Assembly (NCBI GenBank): GCA_000231825.2
Contig: JH720396.1
Coordinates: 101,024-165,023 of the forward strand
DNA length: 64,000 bases
Direction of reading: 5' to 3'
From: Tetrahymena elliotti 4EA
Taxonomy: Eukaryota; Ciliophora; Oligohymenophorea; Hymenostomatida; Tetrahymenidae
The notes below the pieces were generated by a model. The model saw nothing but the letters and a program-made list of their open reading frames with translations. It ran no database searches and had not been told where the DNA came from. The translations under genes and the position numbers were made by a program. How positions within the stretch are numbered: position 1 is the stretch's first letter; every line of letters starts with the position of its first letter. This document shows, piece after piece, positions 13,001-24,954 of the stretch.

Positions 13001-16000
13001 AATAAATTTACTTGGTATATTATTTTCATAATCTAGCCTGCTGTGGTGAATGGATCTAAACTGAATTCTTAGCTTGTTTGATCAGGATAATTTATCTTAA
13101 AAATAAACTTTGTATAGCCTCTTAGTCTTTATTCAAGTTCAAATATGGATGGCACCCAATCAGGAATGGGAATTTCTTAAATGACAGCGTTTTAAAGAGA
13201 AACTAAAGCATCTTATGCCAATCTTGAAAATCTTTATCTGCCATAATATGTAAACAAGAAGTTTCTAATGAAATGATTGAGCTCATACCTTTTTTAATAT
13301 TTAATAATTTAAATTGAAAATTATTTTTATTAAATATAATACGAAGGAGGAGAGTAGATAGTTAGAATGCTAATGATAGCTATCATATTATATTCAGAGA
13401 AATCGTTAAGCATAGGTGATGTAGAGTACTTTATAATTTATAGATAAACTTCATCTTTGAGATGAGGTGAAAATTTAGATTTATTCATTAATGAAATTAG
13501 TTTTTATAAAGTTGGAGCAGCTTTTGAAAAATAATTAATCTCTTTTTAATAAACGACAAGACAGTATACCAAGAATGTCATAGCCGCTTCTAGATCTTTG
13601 CTAGCTTCTGGAACAGGAAATTATATTAAAGGCTTTATGAAAGTGTCTTCTTCTCTATGAATAAACATATCACTAGGTTAAAGGTTGGACAAGGAAATTT
13701 CATTTTGTGTGTAGTAAAATTCGAATTTTCTGAGATAAATAAAATTTGTAAATTTATATTGCTATGAATACTAAACAATATCAACAGGATGAAATACTTC
13801 ATCAGATTTTGCTTCTATTGGAGATTTAATCTATTCTAATTCAAATTAATGATAAATATTTCTGCTTTGAAAGTTTGCATATTATATGTTTAATCTAGCA
13901 CAAGCTAATTTCAAATCTTGTAAACCTTCATAAAATATTTTTTCGAAAATAGAAAATGGATTATCAGATTCAAGATCTTCAAAGTCTTCCAAAAAATACT
14001 ATAATCTTTTATAAGCAAGATCCAAATAATAATTTGACTCAAATTTTGATAAAACTATTTCAAGAACATCATCATACTCTATTAACACTTTTTAAGATAA
14101 TTTGCTGAATAGCCCATAATCAGCTCTTGTACAATGACTGAAGAAGCTACCATTGATAGATATCTAAAAGATACCTAATAATTTTCAAAATTAAATTAAA
14201 TTTTTTTTTTTCATAGAAAAAACAAAGAATTATACTTTTTGGAACCTTTTTTCTGTCTTCATTTTGTCTCAAAAATCTAAAGCAATCGCCTTTTGAACCT
14301 TCAGAAGAAACCAAATCTAAGTCAGGATTGAAACCTTATTTTACATGTAACTTTATAAATTCATCTCTTTTTTCCTTAATAGCAAATAACTGTTCAACAA
14401 CAGGACCTCTCAAATCTAATCTAACACACTCTTTGATTAAATAATGCATTTACTCATTAATTTCAGACTCAGGAATATCTTCAAAATTAAGGAACTTTTC
14501 GATTTTTCTCATAATTGATTATTTTCTTTCCTCTGTAATTTCTAAATACTTTGAAAAGAATTCTAATTCTAAGCCAACCAACTTTCCAATCACAAGTAAT
14601 AAAGATATAGAGTAGTGATCTCTAATAAGCAGGGCCTAAAAGGATAAAAAATTAAATAAAAATTTTGCTTAAATTTAAATAAAAGAATACCTCACACAAC
14701 TTTGTCCAAATAATTTCTTGAAGTGGCTCTAGCAACTAGAGAGGAAATTCAAAATCTAGATTATCAATTTCTTAGCAAAATTTAAGTAACTATTCGATTG
14801 TAATAAATTTATCTTTTTAAATTTTTTAGATAATTAATCTATAATCTTTAATTTTTTGTATGTGAGCTTTTCTATTTGGAGGTGGCTTATTTCCAAATCT
14901 CAATCTTTGAATACTTATATCTATTTATTTATTTTCTTACCTTCCTTAGGCTACGCTTCTATTATCTAGCTCTTAGTCATCTAACATTTAATCTCCTTCC
15001 TAATTTTGCCTTTTAAAGTGTCTTTGTTTCCTCGACTTTTAATCTTCTTTGATCTTAAAAACTATTATAATAATAATTCATTGATCAATTTAAATTATTT
15101 TATTATGCAAAAAAAAATTAAATGAATTATCTTTTCATAATTTATGATTTAAATAATTAAAAATTTACAATTTTATCTTTTTATATCACTATCCATCTTG
15201 TTGAAAATACGAATTGAGTCTTATAAGATATCCTAGTGAAAAGGTAGAGGAAATATATTGAGATATATGTTAACATCATTATTTTGTTATTGCATGTTGC
15301 TTATATTGCTCCCATCAGGTATTGATTAATCAGGATTACTAACCTAATCATTTTAATTATTTTATTTTATTACTTATAAATAACCTTTGTAAAGTCTCCA
15401 TAAATTGTATTTGCTAATATTATTGTAAGAAAGATTTAATGTTATCACTTAAGGTCTTATAGCTCTCAAAATTAATTATTCTACAACCTCTACAATTTCA
15501 TCTCCAATTTAGTTCTTTGATAAATCTAAACTAAATCCAAAATCTTCAAAAACAGCAATCGTGCTATCTTAGAGGAGGTTGATCAAATCAATAAAATCAT
15601 AAAAATATTTTCTTTTTCCTAAGAATAAATTGCTAGATAAATCCAATGATTTTAAATTAGTGCAATTTTCAATAACTTTATTTAGCAAGGGTAAGCACTC
15701 ATCTGTTAATTTATTCTAACTCAAATTAAGTGAAGTCAAGACAATATGTGCACTAATTATATCAGTTAGATTTTTTAAGATACTATAATTTATATTACAC
15801 CTAATTTATTTAGAAAGCAAAAAATTAAATGAAAAACTTAGCATAAAATCAATGAAAAAAAATAATTTACTCATTAAAAATTAAAGAATAAATTTAATCA
15901 TTTTTAATATTAATCAGCAAGTGCTTGTCCTATAAAATAAATTTATCTAATGTATAATCTCTACTGAAAGAAAGATAATGGATTGCATGAGACTACATAA

Positions 16001-16922
16001 GAAACATACCTAAACAATCAACATATAATTCTAATTCCTCCTGAGTTTTTTGGTTTATTTTAACTTAAAAGTGAATGTTCTCAAATTAAATGCTTTCTTA
16101 TATCCAATCAAGTATTTCATAATCTAAATCTAAGTTATACAGTTTACATGATTAGCTGTATTTCATCCAAGCAGAACAAAGTTACATAGCTCTGTTTATC
16201 TATGAAACATCATCAACATTTTCAAAATAAACAACTTAGGTAGGTACACCTGCCTTTTCATAAAATAAATTTCTCATTTGTATGACAAAAACTATTATAT
16301 TTTTTATTGATTTTTTATGAATTTTACCTCAGCTGAAGTATCTTTTTAATCATATATATGCTACATAAGAAGAGGATATCTATATGGTAATGGTGGCTCA
16401 TTTACTTTAAGTTTCAATCCCTCAATAACTTTCATTATACTTTCATGAGTGAGCTAAAGAGTTTTAATTTAGTTTGGATCCATTTACTCCTTAGCTTAAA
16501 AAATAAATAATTTTTTATGTAAAAATATAAACCATAATATTATTAGATACCCAATGATTATGAAGTAATTGAAATATCTTCTACATCTTAAAATGTCTTT
16601 GGCTCATATTCTTCAGGATGTTTATAAAATAATATTTAATTTTCAGTGACGACAAATCTTATGATTCTCCAGCAACAATACACATCAGAATTTTTAATTT
16701 TTTCTATTTATTACAATGATAATAATTTAATCTATCAATCATTTTTTATCCATATCATCTTTTAATTTCTCAAATTTTCAACTTAATTGAGGAAATTAAT
16801 TGTTTTATAAATTATTTTATTTGTCAAATATTACCATGAGATAAAAGAGCAGCAGTCCTAATACATAAAATTCTTGTTCCAGGCTTAAACCAAGGGTTAA
16901 GCTATTTTTATTTTGATGACAT
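10091..16922 (-). CDS. PH-like / LRR / MyTH4 / FERM protein with Q/N-rich tail (CARMIL-like N-terminus)
   Basis: One long gene read as several domains on the minus strand. First (about 16922-16560) is a short PH-like beta region over two exons (LNPWFKPGTRILCIRTAA; CCWRIIRFVVTENQILFYKH). RNI-type leucine-rich repeats follow (about 16480-15180; LTSLNLSQNKLTDECLPLL, LKSLDLSSNLFL). Then comes a helical segment (about 14990-13700) and a MyTH4 domain (about 13700-13380; LKDEVYLQIIKYSTSP). A three-lobe FERM domain is next: F1 about 13250-12890 with SLDPFTTAGQIMKIIY, F2 about 12870-12540 with VVVPSLIRIAAYYLAYLTKG, F3 about 12230-11760. A Q/N-rich tail ends at TGA 10091-10093. The LRR and MyTH4 parts are joined by a canonical GTAAAT...TAG intron near 15060-15165 whose phases match. 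PH plus RNI-type LRR recalls CARMIL actin regulators; MyTH4-FERM pairs are usually tails of motors. No motor domain is present. A two-gene alternative (second start at 14987) is possible but less likely. Confidence 0.78.
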
Positions 16923-17964
16923 GTCTAAATAAATTCTACTCTCTTTAATTTTCTATTAATGTTTTTACTGTTAAAATTTTCCTAATTATTGTGAGAATTA
17001 CACTATCAAATAGTCTTTGAATTTATAAATTTTTTCAAAAATAATACTTGTAATTGTTATCTTATTGTAATTTTATGGTGATCAAAAATAAAATACTAAA
17101 TACTTGCTTACTTCAACAAAATATTATTTGTATTATTGACAGTATACTTTAATAGCGAAAAATTCTAAAGCACAATAATCTTTGTAATTTTAATCAAAAA
17201 TTTAATATAGTCCAAAACAATTATTTTAGACTTGAAATTATTACATTTTTGAAGATTATCATTCAAATATAATAACCTTTGTAAAAAAAAAAAATCAATT
17301 TTAGAAATAATTCTCAGAAGGAATCATTCATTTAAAAATTTTTTTTATTAAAATATTTTCTAAATGATATTGTTTGTAAAAAATACATTTTTATATTTTG
17401 TTCTTTGATAAAAATATGCAGAAAGAAACAAACTTACTTAAATAAATTCACTATTTTTAAAACTAAAAATGTACAAATTTAATAGTAAAACTTCAAAAAT
17501 AATCATAATTTAATTAGTTCAAACCAAAATTTATCGGAATTCCAAATTATTTCAAAAGATTTAAAATAAAAATGTTTTCATAGTCATGTTTTATTTTTGA
17601 TGATTCTCAATTTTTTTACTTCACTTTGATAATGTCATTTTGTGAAAATTTATTCAATATAAATAAGAATAGTCTTCTTAATGTTTTAATTAAAAGAATC
17701 CTTCATTCATTAAAGAACTATCATTTTTTAATACTCTTTAATCTTCTCAAACTAATGTTAAAACTAAGAAGTGTTCTTAAAAAAATTCTTTTTTTTGGTT
17801 AAATATTTTTTTTTTTAGAATCTTAAACTAAATTATTTAGAGCGATTTTAATTAAAATTTATCAGAAATACTTAAATAGAAATACGATAGATAATTAATA
17901 TTTTATAGCTGATAAAAAATAATCATCAAAACATATCAAATTTATATTTCTAATTATTAAGAAA
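16923..17964. other. Divergent intergenic region
   Basis: About 1 kb between the starts of the PH/LRR/MyTH4-FERM gene (minus) and the DNA glycosylase gene (plus). It carries both promoters. AT-rich; no coding frame or structured RNA seen. Confidence 0.45.
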
Positions 17965-18753
17965 ATGCCTCCTAGAAAAACTAAAGATTAAAGTGGTAGG
18001 GTTTAGAAAAGACCTGTCGAAGAAGAATTAGATGAGATTGAATAAGATGTGAAAATGGATAGTGAAGAATAAAAAGAGAAACCACCTAAAGAGAACACTT
18101 CAAATACTAAACCTAAAAGTGATAATGATGATATACTCAAAAAATTAGGTGATGATGATCCCATTCCAAAAGAATTTTACAATTGTTGTGTTGTAGATTT
18201 AGCTTAAAAGTTAATCGGTACTTATCTTGTGAGAGTTATGGATGACGGAACTATTTTAAAGGCTATGATTGTTGAAACTGAAGCATACAAAGCTCCTTTA
18301 GACAAAGCTTGCCATGCATATAATAATAAAAAAACTGAAAAGACTAAATGGTTTTGGTAAGATGGAGGTCATTTATATATGTACAGTATTTATGGAAATA
18401 ATAATTGCATGAATATTGTAAGTGCTACTAAAGATGAACCAGAAGCAGTTCTTATCCGTGCCTTAGAACCTATTTAAGGTATTTAAGTTATGAGAAAACT
18501 TAGAAATAATCCTAAATTAAAGGACAAAGACTTAACTAATGGTCCTGGTAAACTTACATAAGCAATTAACATTGATAAAGATTACAATGGACATGCTCTT
18601 TTTGAAAAGGGTAAATTATATCTTGTTAAGGGATTAGATAAATCTGCAGTCTAGATTGAATCAAGCAAAAGAATAAATATAGACTATGCATAAGAGTGGG
18701 TAGATAAGCTTTGGAGATTCACTCTAAAAGGAAGTAAATTTGTATCTAAATGA
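17965..18753 (+). CDS. Alkyladenine (3-methyladenine) DNA glycosylase, MPG/AAG family
   Basis: Single exon, 262 aa. It would excise alkylated purines, hypoxanthine and ethenoadenine from DNA by hydrolysing the N-glycosidic bond, starting base excision repair in the nucleus. The first ~70 residues are a charged, Lys/Glu/Asp-rich extension that is probably disordered. The AAG fold begins around FYNCCVVDLAQKLIGTYLV. The catalytic region reads AMIVETEAY..., with the glutamate and tyrosine that match the human AAG active site, followed by the conserved ACHAYNN histidine. Next come GGHLYMYSIYGNNNCMNIVS, EAVLIRALEPIQG and NGPGKLTQA, all hallmark family motifs. Length fits the catalytic core plus tail. 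The start follows an A-rich leader and the reading is intron-free. Glutamines are mostly TAA/TAG, so it is a long-resident nuclear gene. Confidence 0.95.
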
Positions 18754-19234
18754 AGTATTTGCTTATTTTCTAAGATTTATATTAATGTATCAAATTAATT
18801 TCTAATTTAATAGCGCCTTTTCCACTTTTTTCTGTAAAATCAAATTTTCCCTCTCTTTTTTACATGTTATTAAACATCATTTTGGACATAAAAATTGCTA
18901 CATTTCAAAATTTATTTTGTTCACTATTTCTAATTAAAAAATATCAAAACATATTTAAAAATCTTATGAAAAGCTTTTATTAATTTAAAAAATGAATTTT
19001 TTGATAAAATACTTATATCTTATTGATCTTTTTATCCAACGAAGATATTTTATTGATTAATAAATACTCATTTTCAAACGACAATAACAAAATAAATAAT
19101 ATAAACTACAGATTAATTCAATAAATATTTATAAAATTAGAATTTTCTTTTAAAAAATTATTTTCATTTTTCAAAAAATTTATTAGTATGAAAGAGTATT
19201 GAGATAGAATTCAATTACTAAAGTTCGAAATTAC
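18754..19234. other. Convergent 3' intergenic region
   Basis: AT-rich spacer between convergent gene ends. No coding frame seen; holds the two 3' UTRs. Confidence 0.45.
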
Positions 19235-22200
19235 TCAAAATATTCTTTCTACATCACCAACATGAATTTTGGTACCGCTCTCAGTAGATTCACTAGAATA
19301 ATCAGCAGAGAATAAAGTAACAAAACTATTTATGTCCAAATCTTAAAAAAGTTCATTTTCTAAATTGCAAGGATCATTTGTAAAGCTTTAATTATCCTAA
19401 ATTTGAATATCTTAGAATGATTCAAAGGAATTATTATTAGAGTTTTCTTGAATTTGGATCTCTTCATAAAAATTTTAACTTTATATATTTTGATTGTAAT
19501 CATTTTCATTCATATTATCATTTGAATAATTACTAGTTAATTCATTTATTTAATCCAAATTTCCTTTACTTACTATTTTTTCAGATTTATTTTCTTCTTA
19601 AATATCATTTTAATTAGTATTTTTAACAGTATTTTCATAATCCATTTCTTTATTTTCTAAATTAATTTCACTACTAAATTAATCATTTAATAAATCTTAT
19701 CTGGCTAAAGATTGATTGTTTTAGTTACTACCTTCAATATTTTTTTCTAAAGATTTTTATTATTAGGAAGCAGTTTCGTCATCTATCTATGATGAATAAT
19801 TTTATTTAAAAATAAATTAAAAAATCTTAAAAAAATTAGTTTTCATTTTGAATAGTAACCAAAAGAAAAAATGTTAAATTTTACTTGTTTTAGATTCTGG
19901 CAGTTTTTCTTGGACTAACAATTTTACTTTTTTTAATCTTCGTTCAGGTTGCTTTACACAAGTTATTAATTTAAAGAATTATTTTAAGATTAAATGTTTT
20001 CTTTAAAACCCTCTTGCTAATTTTTAGAATAAGTATATTTAAGGAGATCACATTAATCTAAGTGAACTTCTTATTTTTGAATTTTGGAATTAATTTAATT
20101 AGTTTAAATTTCAATAGATTTTGTTTCGAATTCATTATTTTGTTGAAAACTGTTTATTAATACTTCTTTTTAAATAGTTTCACTTGAATTTTTAGTTTAA
20201 TTCTATTACCCTTATTCAGAATCCCCTTTTTTTTTTTAATCATTTTATTAATTATCTATCTATTAATTAGTATCACTTAACATCATTTCTGACCTTTTTT
20301 TAAATAAAAATTTAAAATTTAATGAAATTAAAAAAAATAATTTATCTTTACCTGATTCCTCTTAAATAAATTTCATTATGAGTATTTTCACACAAATCAA
20401 TTTTATTTTCTTTATATAGGTATAAGAAGCGAGCTTAATTATGACTGTTCTTTAATGACATAATTTAAGATTAATAAACGAAATATGCTTATTTTAAGCT
20501 TTTCGATATGATTGCATGGTTCATTTTTATTATATTTTTATAAAAAGGAATTTTTCTTTCTTTTTTATAATAAACAAGCAAATTTTAAATTGACCAAAAA
20601 TAGTGCTCCTTTTTGAAAGAGCAAATTGAAAGATAGAGATAGGCTTTTGGATTAGAATTGTTAAGATTTATATAAGTTTCGAAAACTTATTTGGCTTTTT
20701 TAAAATTTTATTGCTATAGATATATCAATCCCAAATTTAGGAGAGCACTATTATTATTTTCATCAAATGAAGTTAAAAATAAACATACTTGTTTAGCCAT
20801 TTCATATAAATTTAATTTCATCAAAGAATCTATAATTTTTTCTAATATTGAATGTTGTTTTTAGTTTTTATAGATGAATTGTAAGCATTTTATTTAATTC
20901 TTAAAATCAAAATTCAATTCAAATAATTTTGATAAATAATTTGTTTAAATAGTATTTTTGGGATCAAAATTTAATACTTGTTTTTAAACAGATAATGCCT
21001 ATTGTGTCAAACCTATTGCTAAGTATTATTAGGATAAAAAGTTAAAGAATTAATTTGTATCCTCTTAAGTATTCATACCACCAAAATTTATTTTAAAGAT
21101 ATTAATATTACTGATATAAATTTTTTTGTTTTTATTTTAGAAAATTTACTCCATTTTTTTTTAGACACTTTCGACTCTTTCAAATTTTAAATTACAAATG
21201 TTTTCATTCTATTTTAGTGAATTACTTTAAGAGTCCCAAATAGGATTTGAACTTATATCCTCTAAATCAATATCAATTCTTCTTCTTTTAGGTTTTTTTG
21301 ATTATAAATTTAAAAAAAGGTTATAATTTTCCCAATACAAATGGGAGATAATTTATTATTCTATTAGAAGTTAATAATTTTCAAAGGATTTAATATTATT
21401 CTTAATTACTTAAATAGCATCTAAATAATTTTTTTATTTAAGTAATAATTGGCAAGCTAAATAAGTATGTTCAATTTAATCAGGATTTTTTAAGTTGCAA
21501 ATAATCAATACATCTTTCATAAATTTCTTTTTTTAAGTATTAATATCATATTATGTAAAAGATTTAACTAGCTGGTATATCTTATCTACATTTAGCATAC
21601 TTAATTATTTACTTAAAATAGAGTTATATTATTATGCTAGCAATTAAATTTGCCCTTTTAAGTCCAACATTTATTTTCCTTAAATATTCTATAATAAATT
21701 CTATTATAGTTTCTGTTATAAAAAGGGTTCATAATAGTCAAAATATTATTATTTTTCTAAAATTGAACTGATAAATCTCCTAAAATCTAAAACATCACAT
21801 AAAACTAAACTTTAACTTTATTTTGTAATTTCACTATTTTCTTATGAATCAAATTATTTTTATATATTCCATATTTTTATCTCATGCATATCATTTATAA
21901 AAACTGCTCCATCAGTTAGTATTTGAGCACTTAAATTTTTACTTTGTAAATAATCAAGGAGATTTAATACTTGTAAAGCAATTTTTGAAACCAAAATTTT
22001 GTAAAGCAAAAATTCTTGGTAAATTTAACACCACTTATTTATAGTCAATCCAAACTTCTCTAACTGCACAAAAAAGTATTCGTTAATTTAAAATGAGTCA
22101 TAAAACTTCATGATATATGAATTTTTGCACTCGCTTAATATTTAACTTCTTTTTTAGGCTTCGGCAAGTTTTTTAGAAGAGATTTTATTTTTATCATCAA

Positions 22201-22494
22201 AAAGCAGAAATATTAGTATGGTATATTCTTTCTAAGTGAGAATATCTTTTACATTTATTAATCTAGTATCACCTTAATTATATTTTAATTATTCTATCAC
22301 TTGAAAGTTAAACCTTCTCAGAAGTAATTCTTCGACTGTTTTTAAATTAGATTAAAATTCTTAGCCTTCTTTTTACAATTTATTCATTTTATCTTTTCCC
22401 TAATTTTGAAGAAAAAAATTGATTTATTATATAAAAATCAATTACAAAAAATTATATTGAACAATTTAAATACCCATTTCTAATCTAGCTTCAT
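19235..22494 (-). CDS. Degenerate protein-kinase-like / TPR-like protein
   Basis: A long minus-strand gene with at least three introns (first near 22400-22470, another near 20290-20360, another near 19800-19880). The N-terminal ~250 residues resemble a protein kinase fold: a beta-rich start, then ILSECKNSYIMKFYDSF (like the kinase N-lobe NPYIVKYYDSF segment) and a helical C-lobe. I cannot find VAIK, HRD or DFG motifs, so I read it as a pseudokinase. The middle (about 21500-20400) is alpha-helical with repeated A/L/Y spacing suggestive of TPR-like repeats. The last part is Q/N/S/E-rich and ends at TGA 19235-19237. The chosen start (MKLDQKW) is followed by an intron; an upstream ATG frame hits TGA. 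Function unknown: a scaffold role is inference from fold only. Confidence 0.7.
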
Positions 22495-23643
22495 GATTGC
22501 CAAACAAACATTTTCAAAAATTAATTCAAGAATTTGTAAATGAAATCAAATTTTATTCTTCTTAAACTGAAAGATAATTAATTTTCTCAATAAACTTTAT
22601 CATTTTTCACAAAGAAAAAAAAAGTAAAATGCCTATTACTATCAATAGACAGATATCTAATAGATTTTTAAAATCTTTGTTCTATTTATTTAAATTAGTA
22701 TCAACCCCTTTTTTCACTAGAATCAAACTTCCTCATCAATTATCAATCTATTCTAATCTAAATAAACTAAAGAACAATCAAAAAAACTTTATCAAAATTT
22801 AGCAAAAATTTTTTAATGCAAAAATTAAACCAAATAAAGGATCAAACCCCCCTTTTTTATTGTTTTTAGTCAAATTAAAAAAGAAGTATTTATTTTATAA
22901 TAATAATACTAAAAAATTGTTTGCTTTGATTCAAAATGAAAATAATCATTTGCAATTTATTTTGAAGAATATGTTTAATCACTTAACTGAAATGAATTTT
23001 GAGTTTTTTATTTCTTTTTTTATTTTGTGATTAACAAATTTAAGTCTGTTATTGAATCCCCTATTTGATAATTCCATAATAGTTTATCTAATGCCATTAC
23101 AAGAAACAATTCCTAAGTCGATATTTTTTCTGTTTTAGAAATATTTTAGAAAGACTTAAATTATTTCATGTATGTAATTGTTGCAATAAATTTTAAAATA
23201 ATAAATGCTAGGTGAAATTTATTTTAAAAGAAATAAACAAAGACTACAAGTTAATATTCTTTTATTATTCCTAAACAGTTCTGAGATAATACACCAAAAT
23301 TGTTTATTATTATTTAGAGTAAGGGAAAAGTGTTATTCCAAAAAATACAAATGAATCTTTGTCTCAATTTATAGTTTATTTTTTATGAAAAGATAAAAAT
23401 AATATCTATTGACAATAATTACTTTATTCATTTGATAAATATATGAAAGGATTTCGTGGACATGCAAGATCCTCATATTTGTACTTTTTTATTTTTCTTA
23501 AAAAAAAGATTTATATGACTAGAAAGATCCAATTGTTTACGCAATTTTTATTAAGATAAAAAATATTTGGCAATTACAAAACTTAGTACTATTGTAGTTA
23601 ACAAAGTTAATTTTATAAATAAAAATAGGTGTGCTTAAAAAAA
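22495..23643. other. Divergent intergenic region with one candidate small ORF
   Basis: About 1.15 kb between the divergent kinase-like gene and the DAP decarboxylase gene. It contains the open frame 22629-23030, listed separately, and otherwise AT-rich DNA with no recognised feature. Confidence 0.4.
22629..23030 (+). CDS. Candidate small protein, doubtful
   Basis: An ATG-to-TGA frame of 133 aa. It starts MPITINRQISNRF, is rich in Lys, Asn, Phe and Leu, and ends in a hydrophobic Phe/Leu stretch before TGA. Only one of its seven glutamines is a reassigned stop (TAG), whereas neighbouring genes use TAA/TAG for most glutamines. That is either a sign that it is not a normal nuclear gene here or simple chance in AT-rich DNA. 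I do not recognise any family. It may equally be leader sequence of the decarboxylase gene downstream. Confidence 0.22.
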
Positions 23644-24954
23644 ATGGAACAAGATAAGATATAATAGACCAACGAGATGAAGATTGGAGATTTTACAGTT
23701 AGTTAGCTAGTTTAAAAATATAGTACTCCATTATATGTTTACAATGCTTAAATCATTAAGGAAAAATGTTAATAATTATTGAATGCATTAAAGTTATTAC
23801 CTACTTAAACCAAGGCACTTTATGCTTGTAAGGCTAACACTAATATTGCTGTCATTAAGTTAATGAAGGAGTAAGGAATCTAAGGAATCGATGCTGTTTC
23901 CCTCTAAGAAATCCAATTAGCAAAAAAAGCTGGATTTGATGGAAGAGATATTTAATTTACTGAGAATTTCATTGGTTAGAAAGAAATGGAGGATTCTTTA
24001 AGAGAAGGAAGCTTACTTTGCATAGGAGAATTAGATACTTTAGAAACATTAGGTAAGCGTCTTTAATCTAAGTAGCTTGTTTTGAAGGAAACTGAGAACG
24101 GAGAAAAACTAAAAGTAGCAGTACGTATTAATCCTGATGTAGGAGTTGGCGAATGTGAGCATACAATTACAGGAGGACCTAAAAGCAAATTCGGTATCTA
24201 CTGCAACTAAATTGAAGAAATTATTAAAATCTGCTAGAAATACCCAATTGAAATTGAGGGAATACATCAGCATATTGGATCAAACATGGTCTAAAAAGAT
24301 ATGGATAAATATGTTTAATCTATTAAAAAAATATTTGATGTAGCTCTTTAAATAAAGGGTCTTAAATTTATTAATGTAGGTGGAGGTATTGGTGTTCCTT
24401 ATGTAGATGGTGTAAAACCTTTAAATCTCATTGAAGCTTATGAAAAAGTAGCTGAAGAATACAGACTCTTTAAAGAAAAATATGGTCATGATGTAGAAAT
24501 CCGTGTCGAACCTGGTCGTTTCTTAGTTGCTGAAAGTGGTTTCCTTTTAACTACAGTAACTGCTATTAAGAAAAATTAATATAGCACATGGATAGGTACT
24601 GATACAGGTATGAACCACTTAATCCGTCCAGCTCTTTATGAATCTTATCACAAAATAGAAAATGCATCTAATTATGAATCTGTTAAAAATGAAAATAATG
24701 AAAGACAATTAGTAAATGTATGTGGTAATATTTGTGAGAGTGCAGATGTTTTTGGTCAGAACAGAGAAATTAGAACAGTTAAAGATGATGACATATTAGC
24801 TATTTACAACGGAGGTGCATATGGATTCTGTATGGCTAGTAATTACAACTCTAGAAATAGACCAGCAGAAGTTCTCGTTGATGGATCTGTAGAAAAACTT
24901 ATCAGAAGAAGAGAAACTTTAGAAGATTAACTTGCAACCTAAATCTTTGATTGA
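23644..24954 (+). CDS. Diaminopimelate decarboxylase (LysA-like)
   Basis: Single exon, 436 aa. It is a PLP-dependent fold-III decarboxylase that would convert meso-diaminopimelate to L-lysine and CO2. The PLP-binding lysine is in ALYACKANTN at about residue 63. Further family motifs: HQHIGSN, the glycine loop NVGGGIGVPY, the EPGRFLVAESG arginine/glutamate region, CGNICESADVF with the cysteine and CES triad contributed across the dimer, and GAYGFCMASNYNSRNRPAEV near the end. These point to DAP decarboxylase rather than ornithine decarboxylase. Most glutamines are TAA/TAG and the start follows an A-rich leader, so the gene is fully adapted to the ciliate code. Tetrahymena is classically a lysine auxotroph, so the likely role is salvage of DAP from ingested bacteria; that role is inference. 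Origin by transfer from a bacterium is possible but not shown by the sequence alone. Confidence 0.93.

Noticed and set aside
14987..14990. Separate MyTH4-FERM gene starting at the ATG ending at 14987
   Set aside because: The reading frame is open upstream with protein-like sequence, and a consensus intron joins it in phase to the LRR exon; kept only as an alternative.
16010..16026. A 17-nt GT...AG segment in the LRR region as an intron
   Set aside because: Far shorter than ciliate introns of this type and the reading frame continues through it.
24146..24343. 65-aa plus-strand frame
   Set aside because: Out-of-frame shadow of the diaminopimelate decarboxylase gene.
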